Shown here: positions 1 through 8,920 of the stretch, one piece after another
Numbering within the stretch: position 1 is the first letter of the stretch
Layout of the letters: each line of letters starts with the position of its first letter
NCBI GenBank assembly: GCA_001784175.1
Contig: MFPR01000028.1
Location: 69,606 to 133,605, forward strand
From: Candidatus Lindowbacteria bacterium RIFCSPLOWO2_12_FULL_62_27
GTDB taxonomy: Bacteria > Lindowbacteria > 2-12-FULL-62-27
Direction: 5' to 3'
Length of the DNA stretch: 64,000 nt
Notes under the pieces: model-generated
What the model was told of the DNA's origin: nothing
The model's input: the letters and a program-made list of their open reading frames with translations, nothing else
Databases searched by the model: none
Translations under genes and position numbers: made by a program

Positions 1-2529
1 CTTGAAATCGATCGACTCGGCATACCGCCGGCGGGCGGACGACCGGAGATTCATAAAGAATTTCAAATCTGTTTTGTATTTCTTGATTTTCTCGGCCGGG
101 GTGTCGGTCAGGAATCTGGCGGTCGAAAGGGCGATTTCCAGCGTTCGGGCGAACGTGGACAGGCGGTCATAATATCGGTGCCGGAGCGGTTCATCCGCCA
201 AATGCCGCTCATACGCCTCTTCGTCGTATTTGTTTTTGATTCCATTGAAAATATCCCATAGGTCGGAATGTTTCTGTGGAAGCGTTTTGACCTCGTCCGT
301 CACGTTACACAGAGCCATTTCAATTTCGTCCTGCTGAAACTCGGACAACGCGCTGTATTTGGTCAACGCCTGATCCAGCTCTCCCAGAATACCGTAATAA
401 TCGACGATGTATCCGAAGTCCTTTCCTTCGTACAGGCGGTTGACGCGCGCGATGGCCTGAAGCAGCGAATGGTCCGTCATTTTCCGGGTCAGATAGAGAA
501 CGACATTCCGGGGCGCGTCAAAGCCGGTCAGGAGTTTGTCGACGACGATGATGATTTCCGGCCGGTCTCCGTTTTTGAAAGCGTTGATGAGTTGATCCTG
601 ATAATCCTTTTCCGAACCGTATTTATCCATCATCTTTTTCCAGAATTTTTGGACTTCCGCTTTGGGTTCATCGTAGACGTCCTCATAGCCCTCGCGGGCA
701 TCCGGGCCGGAGATCAGCACCTCGGAACTGACAAGGCCGAATTCGTCCAGATATTCCTTGTATTTCAAAGCCGCCAGTTTGGACGGCGCCGCAAGCTGTG
801 CTTTGAATCCCGTTCCCTGCCAGGTCTTGGCGAAGTGGGCGCTGATGTCGTATGCGACCTGTTTGATTTTCTGCTCGGTTCTGTTGAGTTGGTCCGCCGT
901 GCTGAACTTTTTCTTGAGGTCTTTGGTCTGCTCGTCCGTCAGCCCCTCCGACACCCGCTGAAACCAGCGGTCGATGGATTCCCGCGCTACATCCTGTTCC
1001 GCCAGCCGGCCCTCGTAAAGCCGAGGCACGACCGATTTGTCCCGCACCGCCTGGTCGATCGTGTAGGTATCGATCAATCCGCCGAATTTCTGCGCCGTGT
1101 TTTTCTCTTTTTTCATGAGCGGAGTGCCGGTAAAGCCGATGTAGCACGCGTTGGGAAACACCTGCTGCATTTGCGCGTGGGAAATCCCGTACTGACTGCG
1201 GTGGCTTTCGTCGACCAGGATAAACACGTCGCCTGACTCATTCTTGACGGAGCGTTGTTTGACCGCCGCCTGAAATTTGTCGATGACGGTTGTGATGACG
1301 GCGTCTTTGGGCGTGGTGACCAGATCGATCAGATGCTGGCCGGTACGGGCTTTGACCGGATCTTTTCCGCACTGGTGAAACGTTCTATAAATCTGGTCGT
1401 CCAGATCGATGCGGTCGGTGACCAGCACAATGCGGGGATTGGATATGGACGGCTCAAGCGCCAGCGCTTTGGCCAGCATCACCATGGTGAGAGATTTGCC
1501 GCTTCCCTGGGTGTGCCAGATCACCCCGCCCGTCCGGCGGCCTGTATCTCCGACCTTTGCGACGCGCTCGATTGTTTTTTTCACGGCAAAGTATTGCTGG
1601 TAACGCGCGACTTTTTTCTCGCCCGCGTCAAAGACGACGAATTGGTATGCCAGTTCCAAAAGCCTCCGCGGACGGCATAGGCAGTAAATGGCCTTGTCCT
1701 GTTCGGTCAGTTCGCGGCCGCCGGCCTGTTCCAGAGCGTCAAAATAGTCGCGCACGTAGGAAAAGCGGTCTGAAAAGAGGCGCTGTTTCTGGTCTCCACG
1801 GAGGGGCTTGTTCACCAGCCGGAGAAGTTCCGCTTCGTCCAACCCGGCTTCCCGCCAGACCGACCAGAATTTGGCGGCCGTTCCCGCCGTTGCGTATTTC
1901 GCTTCGTTTTTGGCGGCGGCCATCACAAGTTGGGAGTAAATAAAAAGTTTGGGAATTTCGCGGTCGCGCTGATTTCGAATCTGCTGGGATACAGCCTGTT
2001 CGAGCGCGTCTTTGATATCCGGGCGCTTGCACTCGATGACGCCGAACGGGATGCCGTTGACGAACAACACGATGTCCGGCCGGCGAGTCGCGTAACTGCC
2101 CGTGCGTTCAACTTCGAACTCCTCGCTGACGTGAAACACGTTGTTTTCCGGCCGTTTCCAGTCGATGAAATTCAGAGTGAAACTCTTGGTGTCGCCGTCG
2201 ATGGTCTGTTCCAGGCTCTTGCCCATCGTCAGCAGGTCATAGATTTTCTCGTTCGTCCGCACGAGCCCGTCGAACGGCACATCCTTGAGCGTCTGAATAG
2301 CGGTCCGAATGTTCGGAATGGAAAACCGGTATTCTTTCCCTTTGAAAAAAATCCGGTTGATCTCGCGGAGCCGCTCCTCCAGGATGTCCTCCAAAATAAC
2401 CCCGGACTTCTTGCCCCCCCGTTTGTCCAGCGCATCCGCGGGCGAAAGATACGAATATCCAAGGTTCATCAAAAGCTGAAGCGCCGGAATCTGCGAGATG
2501 TGGTCTTCTTTAAACGAAGGCGTATCCAT
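1..2529 (-). CDS. hsdR: Type I restriction enzyme subunit R, HsdR (partial, runs off the left edge)
   Basis: HsdR is the motor and nuclease subunit of type I restriction complexes; it translocates DNA using ATP and cuts far from the recognition site. Reading the minus strand from an ATG at 2529 gives an open frame of 843 codons to the window edge. Visible in it: an N-terminal nuclease motif (PDIVLFVNG followed by GVIECKRP, the D-ExK pattern), Walker A (HTQGSGKS), a DESHRSQYG helicase box, a TGTPL motif III and a late helicase region (LLTGFDAPRN, ARVNR). HsdR is usually about 1000 residues, so the C-terminus lies outside the window. The start is 2 bp after the hsdS stop, so the two are co-transcribed. 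It does not appear as a bounded ORF because no stop occurs before the edge. Confidence 0.95.
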   Translation of the reverse strand, partial: MDTPSFKEDHISQIPALQLLMNLGYSYLSPADALDKRGGKKSGVILEDILEERLREINRIFFKGKEYRFSIPNIRTAIQTLKDVPFDGLVRTNEKIYDLLTMGKSLEQTIDGDTKSFTLNFIDWKRPENNVFHVSEEFEVERTGSYATRRPDIVLFVNGIPFGVIECKRPDIKDALEQAVSQQIRNQRDREIPKLFIYSQLVMAAAKNEAKYATAGTAAKFWSVWREAGLDEAELLRLVNKPLRGDQKQRLFSDRFSYVRDYFDALEQAGGRELTEQDKAIYCLCRPRRLLELAYQFVVFDAGEKKVARYQQYFAVKKTIERVAKVGDTGRRTGGVIWHTQGSGKSLTMVMLAKALALEPSISNPRIVLVTDRIDLDDQIYRTFHQCGKDPVKARTGQHLIDLVTTPKDAVITTVIDKFQAAVKQRSVKNESGDVFILVDESHRSQYGISHAQMQQVFPNACYIGFTGTPLMKKEKNTAQKFGGLIDTYTIDQAVRDKSVVPRLYEGRLAEQDVARESIDRWFQRVSEGLTDEQTKDLKKKFSTADQLNRTEQKIKQVAYDISAHFAKTWQGTGFKAQLAAPSKLAALKYKEYLDEFGLVSSEVLISGPDAREGYEDVYDEPKAEVQKFWKKMMDKYGSEKDYQDQLINAFKNGDRPEIIIVVDKLLTGFDAPRNVVLYLTRKMTDHSLLQAIARVNRLYEGKDFGYIVDYYGILGELDQALTKYSALSEFQQDEIEMALCNVTDEVKTLPQKHSDLWDIFNGIKNKYDEEAYERHLADEPLRHRYYDRLSTFARTLEIALSTARFLTDTPAEKIKKYKTDLKFFMNLRSSARRRYAESIDFK

Positions 2530-2531
2530 CG

Positions 2532-3800
2532 TCAGACCTTCACCCGAATTTGACCCCTCAGGAGTTTTTGCATCAGACCTTTTTTCTGGAGTCTGTAAAT
2601 TTCCAAGCGACGCTCAAGAAGCCGAATTTCCAGCAGGGCACGATCAAGGAAGTCAGCACTTTTTCTTTGATAGGCGATATCCGGAACGGGAACTTTACAT
2701 GAGAAGAAATATTTGTCGTTTATGTTTAAGAGACCATTTCCTCTGGCACTGGAGCTGATTAGCGGGTGAAGCTGTCTATTCAGCGAGCCGACTTCGAAAT
2801 AATGGCGAAAATATCTCGGCTCAACGTCTTTGTTCAACTTGAAGCAGGTATAGACAAAAGGAATGAGCGCCCGGTTGGCCTCAAGCCTGAATATACACCC
2901 ATAAGGATAAGTTTTGGAATTGCCCCTATTATATGCGAACTCTCCCTTTTTTAGAAGGATATATTTTTGGAGACTCTCCCCCGTCATATCTCGGCCATAT
3001 TTCTCGCTCTGATCTATAAACCCACGCGTTGAAGAGATCATCATGGCAGACACGTCTGATCCGTCGTTTCTCCGAGTGATCTCAGATGAAATCTCCGAGA
3101 GCCTATATTTTTTCGAATTACCTACATTTGGCTTTTGGAGCAGCTCTATCCGATACCCATTAAAAGCAAGTCTTTTTTGTGAAAGTAAAGCAGCAGTCTT
3201 CTCGATGGCGTTGTCCCACGCGCTCAAAATCTCGGAGATTTTGTGTTGTTCAGGGAGAGTGGGGAGGGGAATCTGAAAATCCCGAAGATCGGTCAGTGAG
3301 ATATTGGGTCTGGCAGCATCTACTTGCATATCCAGTATTCGCTTGACTGTTTCGGGTGCTTGGAAAAAAAATTCTACAAATGGTACGGAATGGCTGTCAC
3401 GGACACGAAAAACCGCGACGGCTTGGTTTACATTAGCAGATCCCAAGTCCTGCTTCACTCGGCAGGATCGACCAATAGAGGCCCCAACAAGGTTAATGAG
3501 GATGTCTCCGCGGCGGAGTTGCGTGCGCTTGAGTTTCGTATGAAACGTAAGAGGAAGGAATTTAGGCACCGAAACGTCAAGGTAGCCATCGCGTACGTTT
3601 TCACTTGTGACGAAAAGCATTCCTGTCGCAACATAGTTGAAGCCCTGCCACTTTGGTGAGGCGCCTTTGCCGATCAGACTCGTGATCTCCGAGCCTTTGA
3701 CACATCCCCACCCCTCCGGAATCCACCCCACCTTGGTCTTCTTGTATCCGGGGCGGTTTTCGTTGGGCGACCGGCCGATCTCTCCTGCAGGGCGGGTCAT
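2532..3800 (-). CDS. hsdS: Type I restriction specificity subunit HsdS
   Basis: HsdS sets the DNA target of the type I complex through two target-recognition domains separated by long helices. The protein shows this twofold layout: a first TRD (around GRSCRV and SLTDLRDFQIPLPTLPEQHKI), a central helix (ILSAWDNAIEKTAALL), then a second TRD ending in a second conserved helix (DRALLEIRLLERRLEIYRLQ). The ORF is open to 3869, but I choose the ATG at 3800 (MTRPAGEIG): it overlaps the stop of the upstream transposase in an ATGA arrangement, and the preceding residues are just transposase-tail DNA in another frame. Translation is therefore probably coupled to the transposase. Its 3' end abuts hsdR. 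The cognate hsdM is not in the window. Confidence 0.93.
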   Translation of the reverse strand: MTRPAGEIGRSPNENRPGYKKTKVGWIPEGWGCVKGSEITSLIGKGASPKWQGFNYVATGMLFVTSENVRDGYLDVSVPKFLPLTFHTKLKRTQLRRGDILINLVGASIGRSCRVKQDLGSANVNQAVAVFRVRDSHSVPFVEFFFQAPETVKRILDMQVDAARPNISLTDLRDFQIPLPTLPEQHKISEILSAWDNAIEKTAALLSQKRLAFNGYRIELLQKPNVGNSKKYRLSEISSEITRRNDGSDVSAMMISSTRGFIDQSEKYGRDMTGESLQKYILLKKGEFAYNRGNSKTYPYGCIFRLEANRALIPFVYTCFKLNKDVEPRYFRHYFEVGSLNRQLHPLISSSARGNGLLNINDKYFFSCKVPVPDIAYQRKSADFLDRALLEIRLLERRLEIYRLQKKGLMQKLLRGQIRVKV

Positions 3801-4399
3801 ATATCCATCCACGATTGTTGGGGCGACGGGCGGCCGGCGCGGGATGGGTGTTCGCGGTCGATATCCCATTTTGCCGAATTGTCGGCGATGTATTGGCGAA
3901 TGCGGTTTAATTCACGTTCGTCGCGGATGACATGTTCATAATAATTTCGTTGCCAGACGCGTTTGCCGGGCGTGTTTCGTATCTGGTTAATCCGTTTCGT
4001 TGTGATGGATTTGAATTGACCGATGATCGCCCCGACCGATCCGGAAACGGGCCCGCATGGATTCACACCCGAACACGTAGGGGCGACCCGGCGGGTCGCC
4101 CCTACAATATCCGATGACGTTCCAATAGGATCCACGATGACAATAATCCCATGGAAATGATTCGGCATGCCGATCCATTCGTCCAATTCAACGGTCGGAC
4201 GTATGACCGCCGTTTTGGTCCATTCCTCGGCAACAATGTTTCCATATTCATTCAACTGTATTTCCGTGCCGACGACGTCTCCGAACAAACATTCCCGATC
4301 TTGGACACACAACGTCACAAAATATGCCCCCGCCGAGGAATAATCGTATCCCTTGAGGCGTATCGACCGGCGGTGGTGCGCGATAGGACTATATTTCAT
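3797..4399 (-). CDS. REP-associated tyrosine transposase (Y1/HUH, RAYT-like)
   Basis: A 200-residue single-domain HUH transposase of the IS200/REP-associated type. The N-terminal RRSIRLKGYDYSSAGAYFVT block and the C-terminal VWQRNYYEHVIRDERELN block are the RAYT signatures. The metal-binding HUH is the PNHFHGIIV segment (HFH) and the likely catalytic tyrosine is in NYYEHVI. These enzymes nick single-stranded palindromic REP DNA. The coding sequence itself contains a perfect 14-bp inverted repeat (4077-4105), translated as the VGATRRVAPT stretch, and a related half-copy lies near the 3' end (about 3815-3835). The stop overlaps the hsdS start by 4 bp, so the gene is embedded in the hsd operon. 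It could be domesticated rather than active. Confidence 0.88.
   Translation of the reverse strand: MKYSPIAHHRRSIRLKGYDYSSAGAYFVTLCVQDRECLFGDVVGTEIQLNEYGNIVAEEWTKTAVIRPTVELDEWIGMPNHFHGIIVIVDPIGTSSDIVGATRRVAPTCSGVNPCGPVSGSVGAIIGQFKSITTKRINQIRNTPGKRVWQRNYYEHVIRDERELNRIRQYIADNSAKWDIDREHPSRAGRPSPQQSWMDI
4077..4105. repeat. Perfect 14-bp inverted repeat inside the RAYT gene
   Basis: Two 14-bp arms beginning GTAGGGGCGACCCG, separated by one base, form a perfect palindrome within the transposase coding sequence and stay in frame. REP-type palindromes are substrates of RAYT enzymes, so this may be a cognate element captured by its own gene. Confidence 0.85.
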
Positions 4400-4436
4400 G
4401 ATCCGTTGTCGACGTGTCGGCCCGCCGTCAGACTCC

Positions 4437-5377
4437 TCATTTCTTTTTCTCCTTCGACTCCAGCATCTTTCTGGTCTTTTCCAATTCCTTTTCGATCAAT
4501 TTTTCGTTGGGCAGGACCGTTTTGTACTCAGCGGTGAGGACCTTGTTCGGCAGATTGTCCAGCGCATATTTGGCGACCGCCTCATTTTTCTGCGCGCACA
4601 GGATCAATCCGACCGGCTGGTTCTCGCCGGGCTGTGTCCAGTGTTCGCGGGCGTAATTCAGATACATGTGCATCTGGCCGGCGTCGGCGTGGGTGAATTT
4701 GCCGATTTTGAGGTCGATCACTACCAGACATTTCAGACGGCGATGAAAGAACATCAGATCCACGCGGTACCACTCATCGCCGATCCGAAGGCGTTTTTGC
4801 CGGCCGATGAACGCGAAATCGCCGCCCAGTTCCATCAGAAAATGCTCCAGGTGCCGGATCAATGCCTCTTCAAGGTCTGTTTCCGAATACTCGTCTTTGA
4901 GATTCAGAAATTCCAGAACATACGGGTCCTTGATTTCCTGTTCCGGCTCAATCCGGTCATCCGCCCGGGCTTTGGAACCTTTTTCCAACATGGCCGCTTT
5001 GTTTTTCGACAGCGCCGTCCGTTCATAAAACATGGAGTTGATCTGTCGATCGAGCTGGCGCACTGACCATCCGCCCCTTAGGGCTTCCTCTTCATAAAAC
5101 ACACGCGCCGATGGATCTTTTACACTCATTAAACCGACATACGCCGACCAGGGCAGAGGGAATCGGATTGCCATCGCCTTGATATTGAATTCGGCAGACA
5201 GCGTCCGCCGTTTTTCGGGCACTTGAGATTTGGCAGACAGTGTCTGCCGAATTGGCCATGACAAGTAAAATTGCCTCATCTGCCGCACATTTCTTTCGGA
5301 GAACCCCCGCCCGAACCGGCCGGTTAGGTCGACGGCCAGCCGTTTCAACAGTTCCTCGCCATATCCGGCCCTTCCCC
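4437..5377 (-). pseudogene. YhcG/DUF1016 PDDEXK nuclease-family protein, N-terminally truncated
   Basis: The family (YhcG, DUF1016) is often found in or beside type I restriction loci and carries a PD-(D/E)XK nuclease fold. The body is typical: YGEELLKRLAVDL, GFSERNVRQMRQFYL, FPLPWSAYVGLM, GGWSVRQLDRQI and the nuclease core WYRVDLMFFHRRLKCLVVIDLK with D-x(n)-DxK. Full-length members are about 340-380 residues; here the start is missing. The open frame has an ATG only at 5348 (303 residues), but homologous-looking sequence continues upstream to about 5377, where it meets the end of the MazG-like gene in a different frame. The first 30-50 residues appear to have been lost in a deletion joining the two genes. 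A short perfect palindrome (5233-5249) lies in the variable SAKSQ segment. Whether a truncated protein is still made is unknown. Confidence 0.8.
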
Positions 5378-5736
5378 TGCCGCTCCGTATATTTCTTGCG
5401 ACTGCCGTAGGCTTTTTCGACGGGATATTTCTTCTGATTCTTGGAAATCTTTTTATCGGCGGCGCGGACGGGGTCGATACCGAGTTTGTCGGCGAGGTTG
5501 ATGAGGTAGACCATGATGTCGCCGATTTCCTCTTCGATCTGGCGGAGTTTCTCCGGCGGGAGGGTGCGGCTCTCCTCGGGCGTCAGCCACTGGAAATGCT
5601 CCATGAGTTCGGCGGCCTCGACCGAGAGGGCCATGGCGAGATTTTTCGGGGAATGAAACTGCTCCCAGTTGCGGGCCTTGTTGAAGCGACAAATTTTTTG
5701 GCGGATCAGGTTCAGCTTGCGGTCTGCGGTGGTCAT
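5092..5736 (-). CDS. MazG-like nucleotide pyrophosphohydrolase with scrambled C-terminal tail
   Basis: The first 120 residues (about 5736-5380) are a complete MazG-like (iMazG/RS21-C6 type) all-alpha NTP pyrophosphohydrolase: WEQFHSPKNLAMALSVEAAELMEHFQW and EIGDIMVYLINLADKLGID provide the ExxE and ExxD metal-binding motifs. Such enzymes hydrolyse (d)NTPs, often as house-cleaning. The family normally stops after the KYPVEKAYGSRKKYTE segment; here the frame runs on for about 100 more residues, through the truncated YhcG gene in the wrong frame, which is a deletion scar rather than a real domain. I prefer the ATG at 5736 (MTTADRKLN) over 5754 because family members start about there. Confidence 0.82.
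   Translation of the reverse strand: MTTADRKLNLIRQKICRFNKARNWEQFHSPKNLAMALSVEAAELMEHFQWLTPEESRTLPPEKLRQIEEEIGDIMVYLINLADKLGIDPVRAADKKISKNQKKYPVEKAYGSRKKYTERQGKGRIWRGTVETAGRRPNRPVRAGVLRKKCAADEAILLVMANSADTVCQISSARKTADAVCRIQYQGDGNPIPSALVGVCRFNECKRSIGACVL
5233..5249. repeat. Short perfect palindrome in the YhcG-like gene
   Basis: GGCAGACA and TGTCTGCC are separated by one base, inside the linker of the DUF1016 gene (SAKSQ-type variable segment). A related, imperfect half lies just downstream, at about 5196-5210. Confidence 0.7.
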
Positions 5737-5844
5737 GATCGAGAATGAAATCAAGGACGGAGGGTTGCAGTCAATAGCCGTTTCTACTTGCCCGCGTTTC
5801 TACTTGCCTGAAGGCGATCGCCCGGAACGCCGTGAGCATTTCGC

Positions 5845-5869
5845 TTGACAGGTATATCACATCGTGATA
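5845..5869 (+). promoter_or_regulatory. Promoter-like -35 with adjacent palindromic operator
   Basis: A consensus TTGACA (5845-5850) is followed by the inverted repeat TATCAC-N3-GTGATA (5855-5860/5864-5869), and a longer GGTATAT...ATATACC pair brackets the region (5851-5887). It lies 30-55 bp upstream of the plus-strand gene at 5901. The -10 is not convincing. Confidence 0.4.
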
Positions 5870-5900
5870 GTTCTCGAGCAATATACCAGGAAGGGAGAAA

Positions 5901-6443
5901 ATGCAAATGCCTGACGACGAGAAGCGGCTCTATCTTTATGAAGCCCTGGAACTGCGGGGCGAATATGACGCGCGGATCAAGACGCTGAAAGAGAGTCTGC
6001 CGGAGACGAAGTCTAACCGGGACCGGGGGCTGTTTGGCCGGGATGAGGAGAGCCTACGGCGGCCGAGCGCCGGGTTTGATGCAGTCGGAGCCCGGGCGGA
6101 GCTGCGGGCGCTGGAGTTCAAGCGCCGGAAGCTCAACAGCGCGATTCAGAAGGCCAACTTTGAGCATCAGATTTCTCTGGACGGCGAAGCGGCGAATCTC
6201 AACGAGGCGCTTGAGAGCCGAAAGTCTCTGAACGAACGGATCGGCGAACTCCACTCGCAGGTCGTGGCGTCCGCTTATGAGCGGGTGATCTACAAGGAAG
6301 GGCGGGACATCGTCGAAAAGAGCGAAGTGCCGTACCCCGACGCGACCAGGACGCTCGACGAGGCTCGGGTCCGCTTTCGGAATCTGAACCGGCATCTTCG
6401 GAGATCGTCGTTCGAGGTGACGGTCGACTTTAAAGATGAATAG
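5901..6443 (+). CDS. DIP1984-like coiled-coil protein
   Basis: A 180-residue, largely helical, charged protein of unknown function. The pattern EALELRGEYDARIKTLKESL, then RALEFKRRKLNSAIQKANF, then LNEALESRKSLNERIGEL and a C-terminal LDEARVRFRNLNRHLRRSSFEVTVDF resembles the DIP1984 family, where two helical hairpins repeat the same layout. The first ATG at 5901 and another at 5907 are both possible; the purine-rich AGGAAGGGAG just upstream is better spaced for 5907. No signal peptide or membrane segment. The family assignment is by pattern only. Confidence 0.6.
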   Translation: MQMPDDEKRLYLYEALELRGEYDARIKTLKESLPETKSNRDRGLFGRDEESLRRPSAGFDAVGARAELRALEFKRRKLNSAIQKANFEHQISLDGEAANLNEALESRKSLNERIGELHSQVVASAYERVIYKEGRDIVEKSEVPYPDATRTLDEARVRFRNLNRHLRRSSFEVTVDFKDE

Positions 6444-6638
6444 CGCCGGAGGCAGGGGGGCATGCGCGAATGTTCTGGCGACGGGACATAGCCCAGGTGG
6501 CGACTGTGAGAGCCTAACTCCTTGGGGTGACGACCAAATCGTCCGGAAAAGCCGTTTCCAGAGGAAGCGACAAATCCACGCATCAGCACAAGCGCCTCAT
6601 CCTCAAAGCTCATGGGCCCCGCGCCTCCGGTTTTGTAA

Positions 6639-7079
6639 ATGACAGTGCGCAACCCGACCACCCGCACTTTTCTGTGCATCTATTTTCCGGAGCGGACGGA
6701 CCGGGGAGTTGAGACAAAAAACGTTTGTGTCGCATTTAACGGGACGACAGAGCGAGCGTTATATCGCGCGGTCGAGAGGTTGGGTTCAACGGAAATTAAG
6801 AAACGAATAGCGATTTTTTCGTATGACCATCTGGTCAAGGTCGCGGAGAGGGAGGACCGGGGGATCACGGAAGTCATCAAGATGCGGCTCGGCGATTCGG
6901 TCCTGCGGCGCGGCGGGCGGGTCCGGCGGACGGTGACTGTGAAGCGGGACGATGTTGCACGGTGGCGGCGGGCGTTGATGAGGGAGGCCGGAATCGGGCG
7001 ACGCGTCTTTCAAGAGATATTGGCATTTTTGGACGACCTCGATGGCGGGGAGAAACGCGCGAGCGGCGTGGCCGCTTGA
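6639..7079 (+). CDS. Hypothetical protein
   Basis: A 146-residue basic protein that I do not recognise. It has a predicted helical middle (TERALYRAVERLGSTEIKKRIAIFSYDHLVKVAERE) and an arginine-rich stretch (RRGGRVRRTVTVKRDDVARWRRAL) that could bind nucleic acid. No clear Shine-Dalgarno precedes the ATG at 6639 and an internal start is possible. It lies between the DIP1984-like gene and the AAA ATPase on the same strand. The 195 bp before it show nothing I can support. Confidence 0.4.
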   Translation: MTVRNPTTRTFLCIYFPERTDRGVETKNVCVAFNGTTERALYRAVERLGSTEIKKRIAIFSYDHLVKVAEREDRGITEVIKMRLGDSVLRRGGRVRRTVTVKRDDVARWRRALMREAGIGRRVFQEILAFLDDLDGGEKRASGVAA

Positions 7080-7242
7080 ATTTGATTTCGCGCCGATGCG
7101 GCGGTACAGTTCCCATATGTGGAATGACTCTGAAAGAAAAGAGCGTGGCTGAATCATGAAACGACTCGCGAGGTTCCGGAAGGAGGGACGCGCTATGCCG
7201 TTTTTCTAACGGGAAAACTCCATGAAGGGTGAGGTGAAGGGA

Positions 7243-8739
7243 ATGTTTTCGGTCAAGTTGAATATTTATGGTTTTTTTGTGCGAGCGGCCGGCGCCGGAT
7301 CCGTTGTGGGCGCTGTCGCCGTTGCGAGTTTGCTGGCATGTGAACGCACCTACATCCTTGTCGCGATCGCCGGGGTTTGGGCCGTCCTCTGTGTTACCGC
7401 TCTGATCTATGCCGTCTATCGGATTGATTTTCGACTTGCCTTGTATCTGTGGCCGCAATCGCAGTCCATTGAAGTTTTTGCACACGAATTCCCGAACAAC
7501 CGTCTGGTCGATCTGCATTTTGCGGCGCGGGATTATTGCGCGGCGGAGGGGTTTGATGTCTCCCTGAATAGTTCCCATCAATCGGAACTGCGCAGTCTCA
7601 TCGCCCTGCGGGTTTCCTGGTGGGACCGGAGAATTCATCGGGCGAAATGCATCCCGCGGGCGATCGACGAGGCGCAAGAGGTCTATGTTCCCGTGGACGA
7701 GTTTTGGATCAGGACGCCTTGGAACGCGCCAGGACACAACGCGGCGATCGTCCGGGTCTGGTATGACAAACGGGAAGAGGAGACCTGGCTTGAGATCGCG
7801 GCCGCGGACAAGGAGTCGGCGAGTGCGATTCATCGGGCCATCCGCGAGCGGGCTGACCAAAACAGCATCTACAAAAATAAGGTGATCGAGGCCGTCGTGA
7901 TGGAGCGGGATCGGGACCCATTCGACCTTGTGGAGTGTCCGGACCGGATGATCCTCCGGTTCAAGAAACTGCCGAAGGTTTCGGAAGGCGACATCATCAT
8001 CGAGCCGCATATCCGGCAGATCATCCGGCGGAACCTTTTTGATTTTCACAGGCACAAGGATGCGATCAAGGCGCGTGGAATTCCCTTGAAGAAAGGGCTG
8101 CTGTTCTACGGCCCGCCAGGCACCGGCAAGACCTACACGTGCCGCTACATTTACAGCGAGCTGGCCGACATCACGACCCTCATTATCACCGGCCATGCGC
8201 TCAAGGAAATCAAATCCGTATGCCGGCTGGCCCGAACCCTTCAGCCGAGCCTCGTTGTCCTCGAAGACGTGGACTTGGTCTTTTCATCCCGCGCGGACAA
8301 TTTTTACAGCACGTCGCTCGGCGATCTCATGGACCAGCTCGACGGCTTCAACGCGGATGACGCGGTGATTTTCATCCTGACGACGAACGACATCGTGCGT
8401 CTTGAGTCGGCGATCAAAGACCGGCCGGGCCGGATCAATCAGTGCATCTTTTTCGGCACCCCGAGCCCCGACGTCCGCCGCCGGTATTTTTTGCAGTCTA
8501 TGTCCGCGCACGATCACGCGGCGCTCGATCTGGACAAGTGGATTGCGAACACGGAAGGATGTTCCCACGCCTTTATCAAGGAGCTCATCTTCCGCGCCGT
8601 ACAGGTCTCTATGGAGGAAACCGGCTACACGGCCGGAGTCCTGCATCTGAAGGACGCGGATTTTCAGAAGGCGCTTGACGAATTGACGTCGTTTGACGAC
8701 CGGAAGGGCCACGCGATTCTGGGGTTCCGGGCTTGTTAG
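7243..8739 (+). CDS. Membrane-anchored AAA+ ATPase
   Basis: Two hydrophobic segments near the N-terminus (about residues 8-30 and 36-60) anchor the protein; a roughly 220-residue region of unknown fold follows. The last 230 residues are a classic AAA domain: Walker A GLLFYGPPGTGKT, Walker B VVLEDVDLVF, sensor 1 FILTTND and arginine-finger region DRPGRIN. The domain is closest in style to FtsH/Bcs1-type AAA modules, but no protease domain follows. I choose the ATG at 7243 because GAGGTG lies 6 bp upstream; an in-frame ATG at 7222 has no visible ribosome-binding site. It ends 10 bp before the left attachment site of the island, so it belongs to the chromosome flank. Substrate unknown. Confidence 0.85.
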   Translation: MFSVKLNIYGFFVRAAGAGSVVGAVAVASLLACERTYILVAIAGVWAVLCVTALIYAVYRIDFRLALYLWPQSQSIEVFAHEFPNNRLVDLHFAARDYCAAEGFDVSLNSSHQSELRSLIALRVSWWDRRIHRAKCIPRAIDEAQEVYVPVDEFWIRTPWNAPGHNAAIVRVWYDKREEETWLEIAAADKESASAIHRAIRERADQNSIYKNKVIEAVVMERDRDPFDLVECPDRMILRFKKLPKVSEGDIIIEPHIRQIIRRNLFDFHRHKDAIKARGIPLKKGLLFYGPPGTGKTYTCRYIYSELADITTLIITGHALKEIKSVCRLARTLQPSLVVLEDVDLVFSSRADNFYSTSLGDLMDQLDGFNADDAVIFILTTNDIVRLESAIKDRPGRINQCIFFGTPSPDVRRRYFLQSMSAHDHAALDLDKWIANTEGCSHAFIKELIFRAVQVSMEETGYTAGVLHLKDADFQKALDELTSFDDRKGHAILGFRAC

Positions 8740-8748
8740 AGGAAAAAT

Positions 8749-8794
8749 TCGGGGCGGCGTGATTTGAACACGCGGCCTCCTGCTCCCAAAGCAG
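8749..8794 (-). repeat. Left attachment site: 3' half of tRNA-Pro
   Basis: These 46 bp are identical to 29396-29441, the 3' half of the intact tRNA-Pro(TGG) gene (anticodon stem-loop, T arm, acceptor 3' strand). The homology stops exactly after the anticodon arm, and the D arm and 5' acceptor strand are absent, so this is not a functional tRNA but the duplicated att core left by site-specific integration. Together the two copies bracket 20.7 kb. Confidence 0.93.
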
Positions 8795-8853
8795 ATTGAG
8801 AACTTGCGTAATCTGCCTGACTGTCAATGGGATTACAACTTCGGGTAGATGCC

Positions 8854-8877
8854 TGTTCTAAGCGTGTTCTAAGCCGA
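8854..8877. repeat. Integrase arm-type site candidate, left end
   Basis: Two tandem 11-bp units TGTTCTAAGCG/TGTTCTAAGCC lie about 60 bp inside the left att core. A 22-bp stretch of it (8856-8877) is identical to 29306-29327 at the right end, and weaker similarity continues beyond. Position and tandem layout fit arm-type binding sites of the tyrosine integrase. Confidence 0.65.
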
Positions 8878-8920
8878 TTCGGCGAAATTTGGAAATTCTC
8901 GGCCATGTTGGATGTTTGAG

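Noticed and set aside
268-1236. Long plus-strand open frame rich in Phe, Val and Arg
   Set aside because: It is the antisense shadow of hsdR, whose minus-strand frame shows all the family motifs.
8749-8823. Second tRNA-Pro gene
   Set aside because: Only the 3' half matches; the D arm and 5' acceptor strand are missing, so it is the att duplicate.
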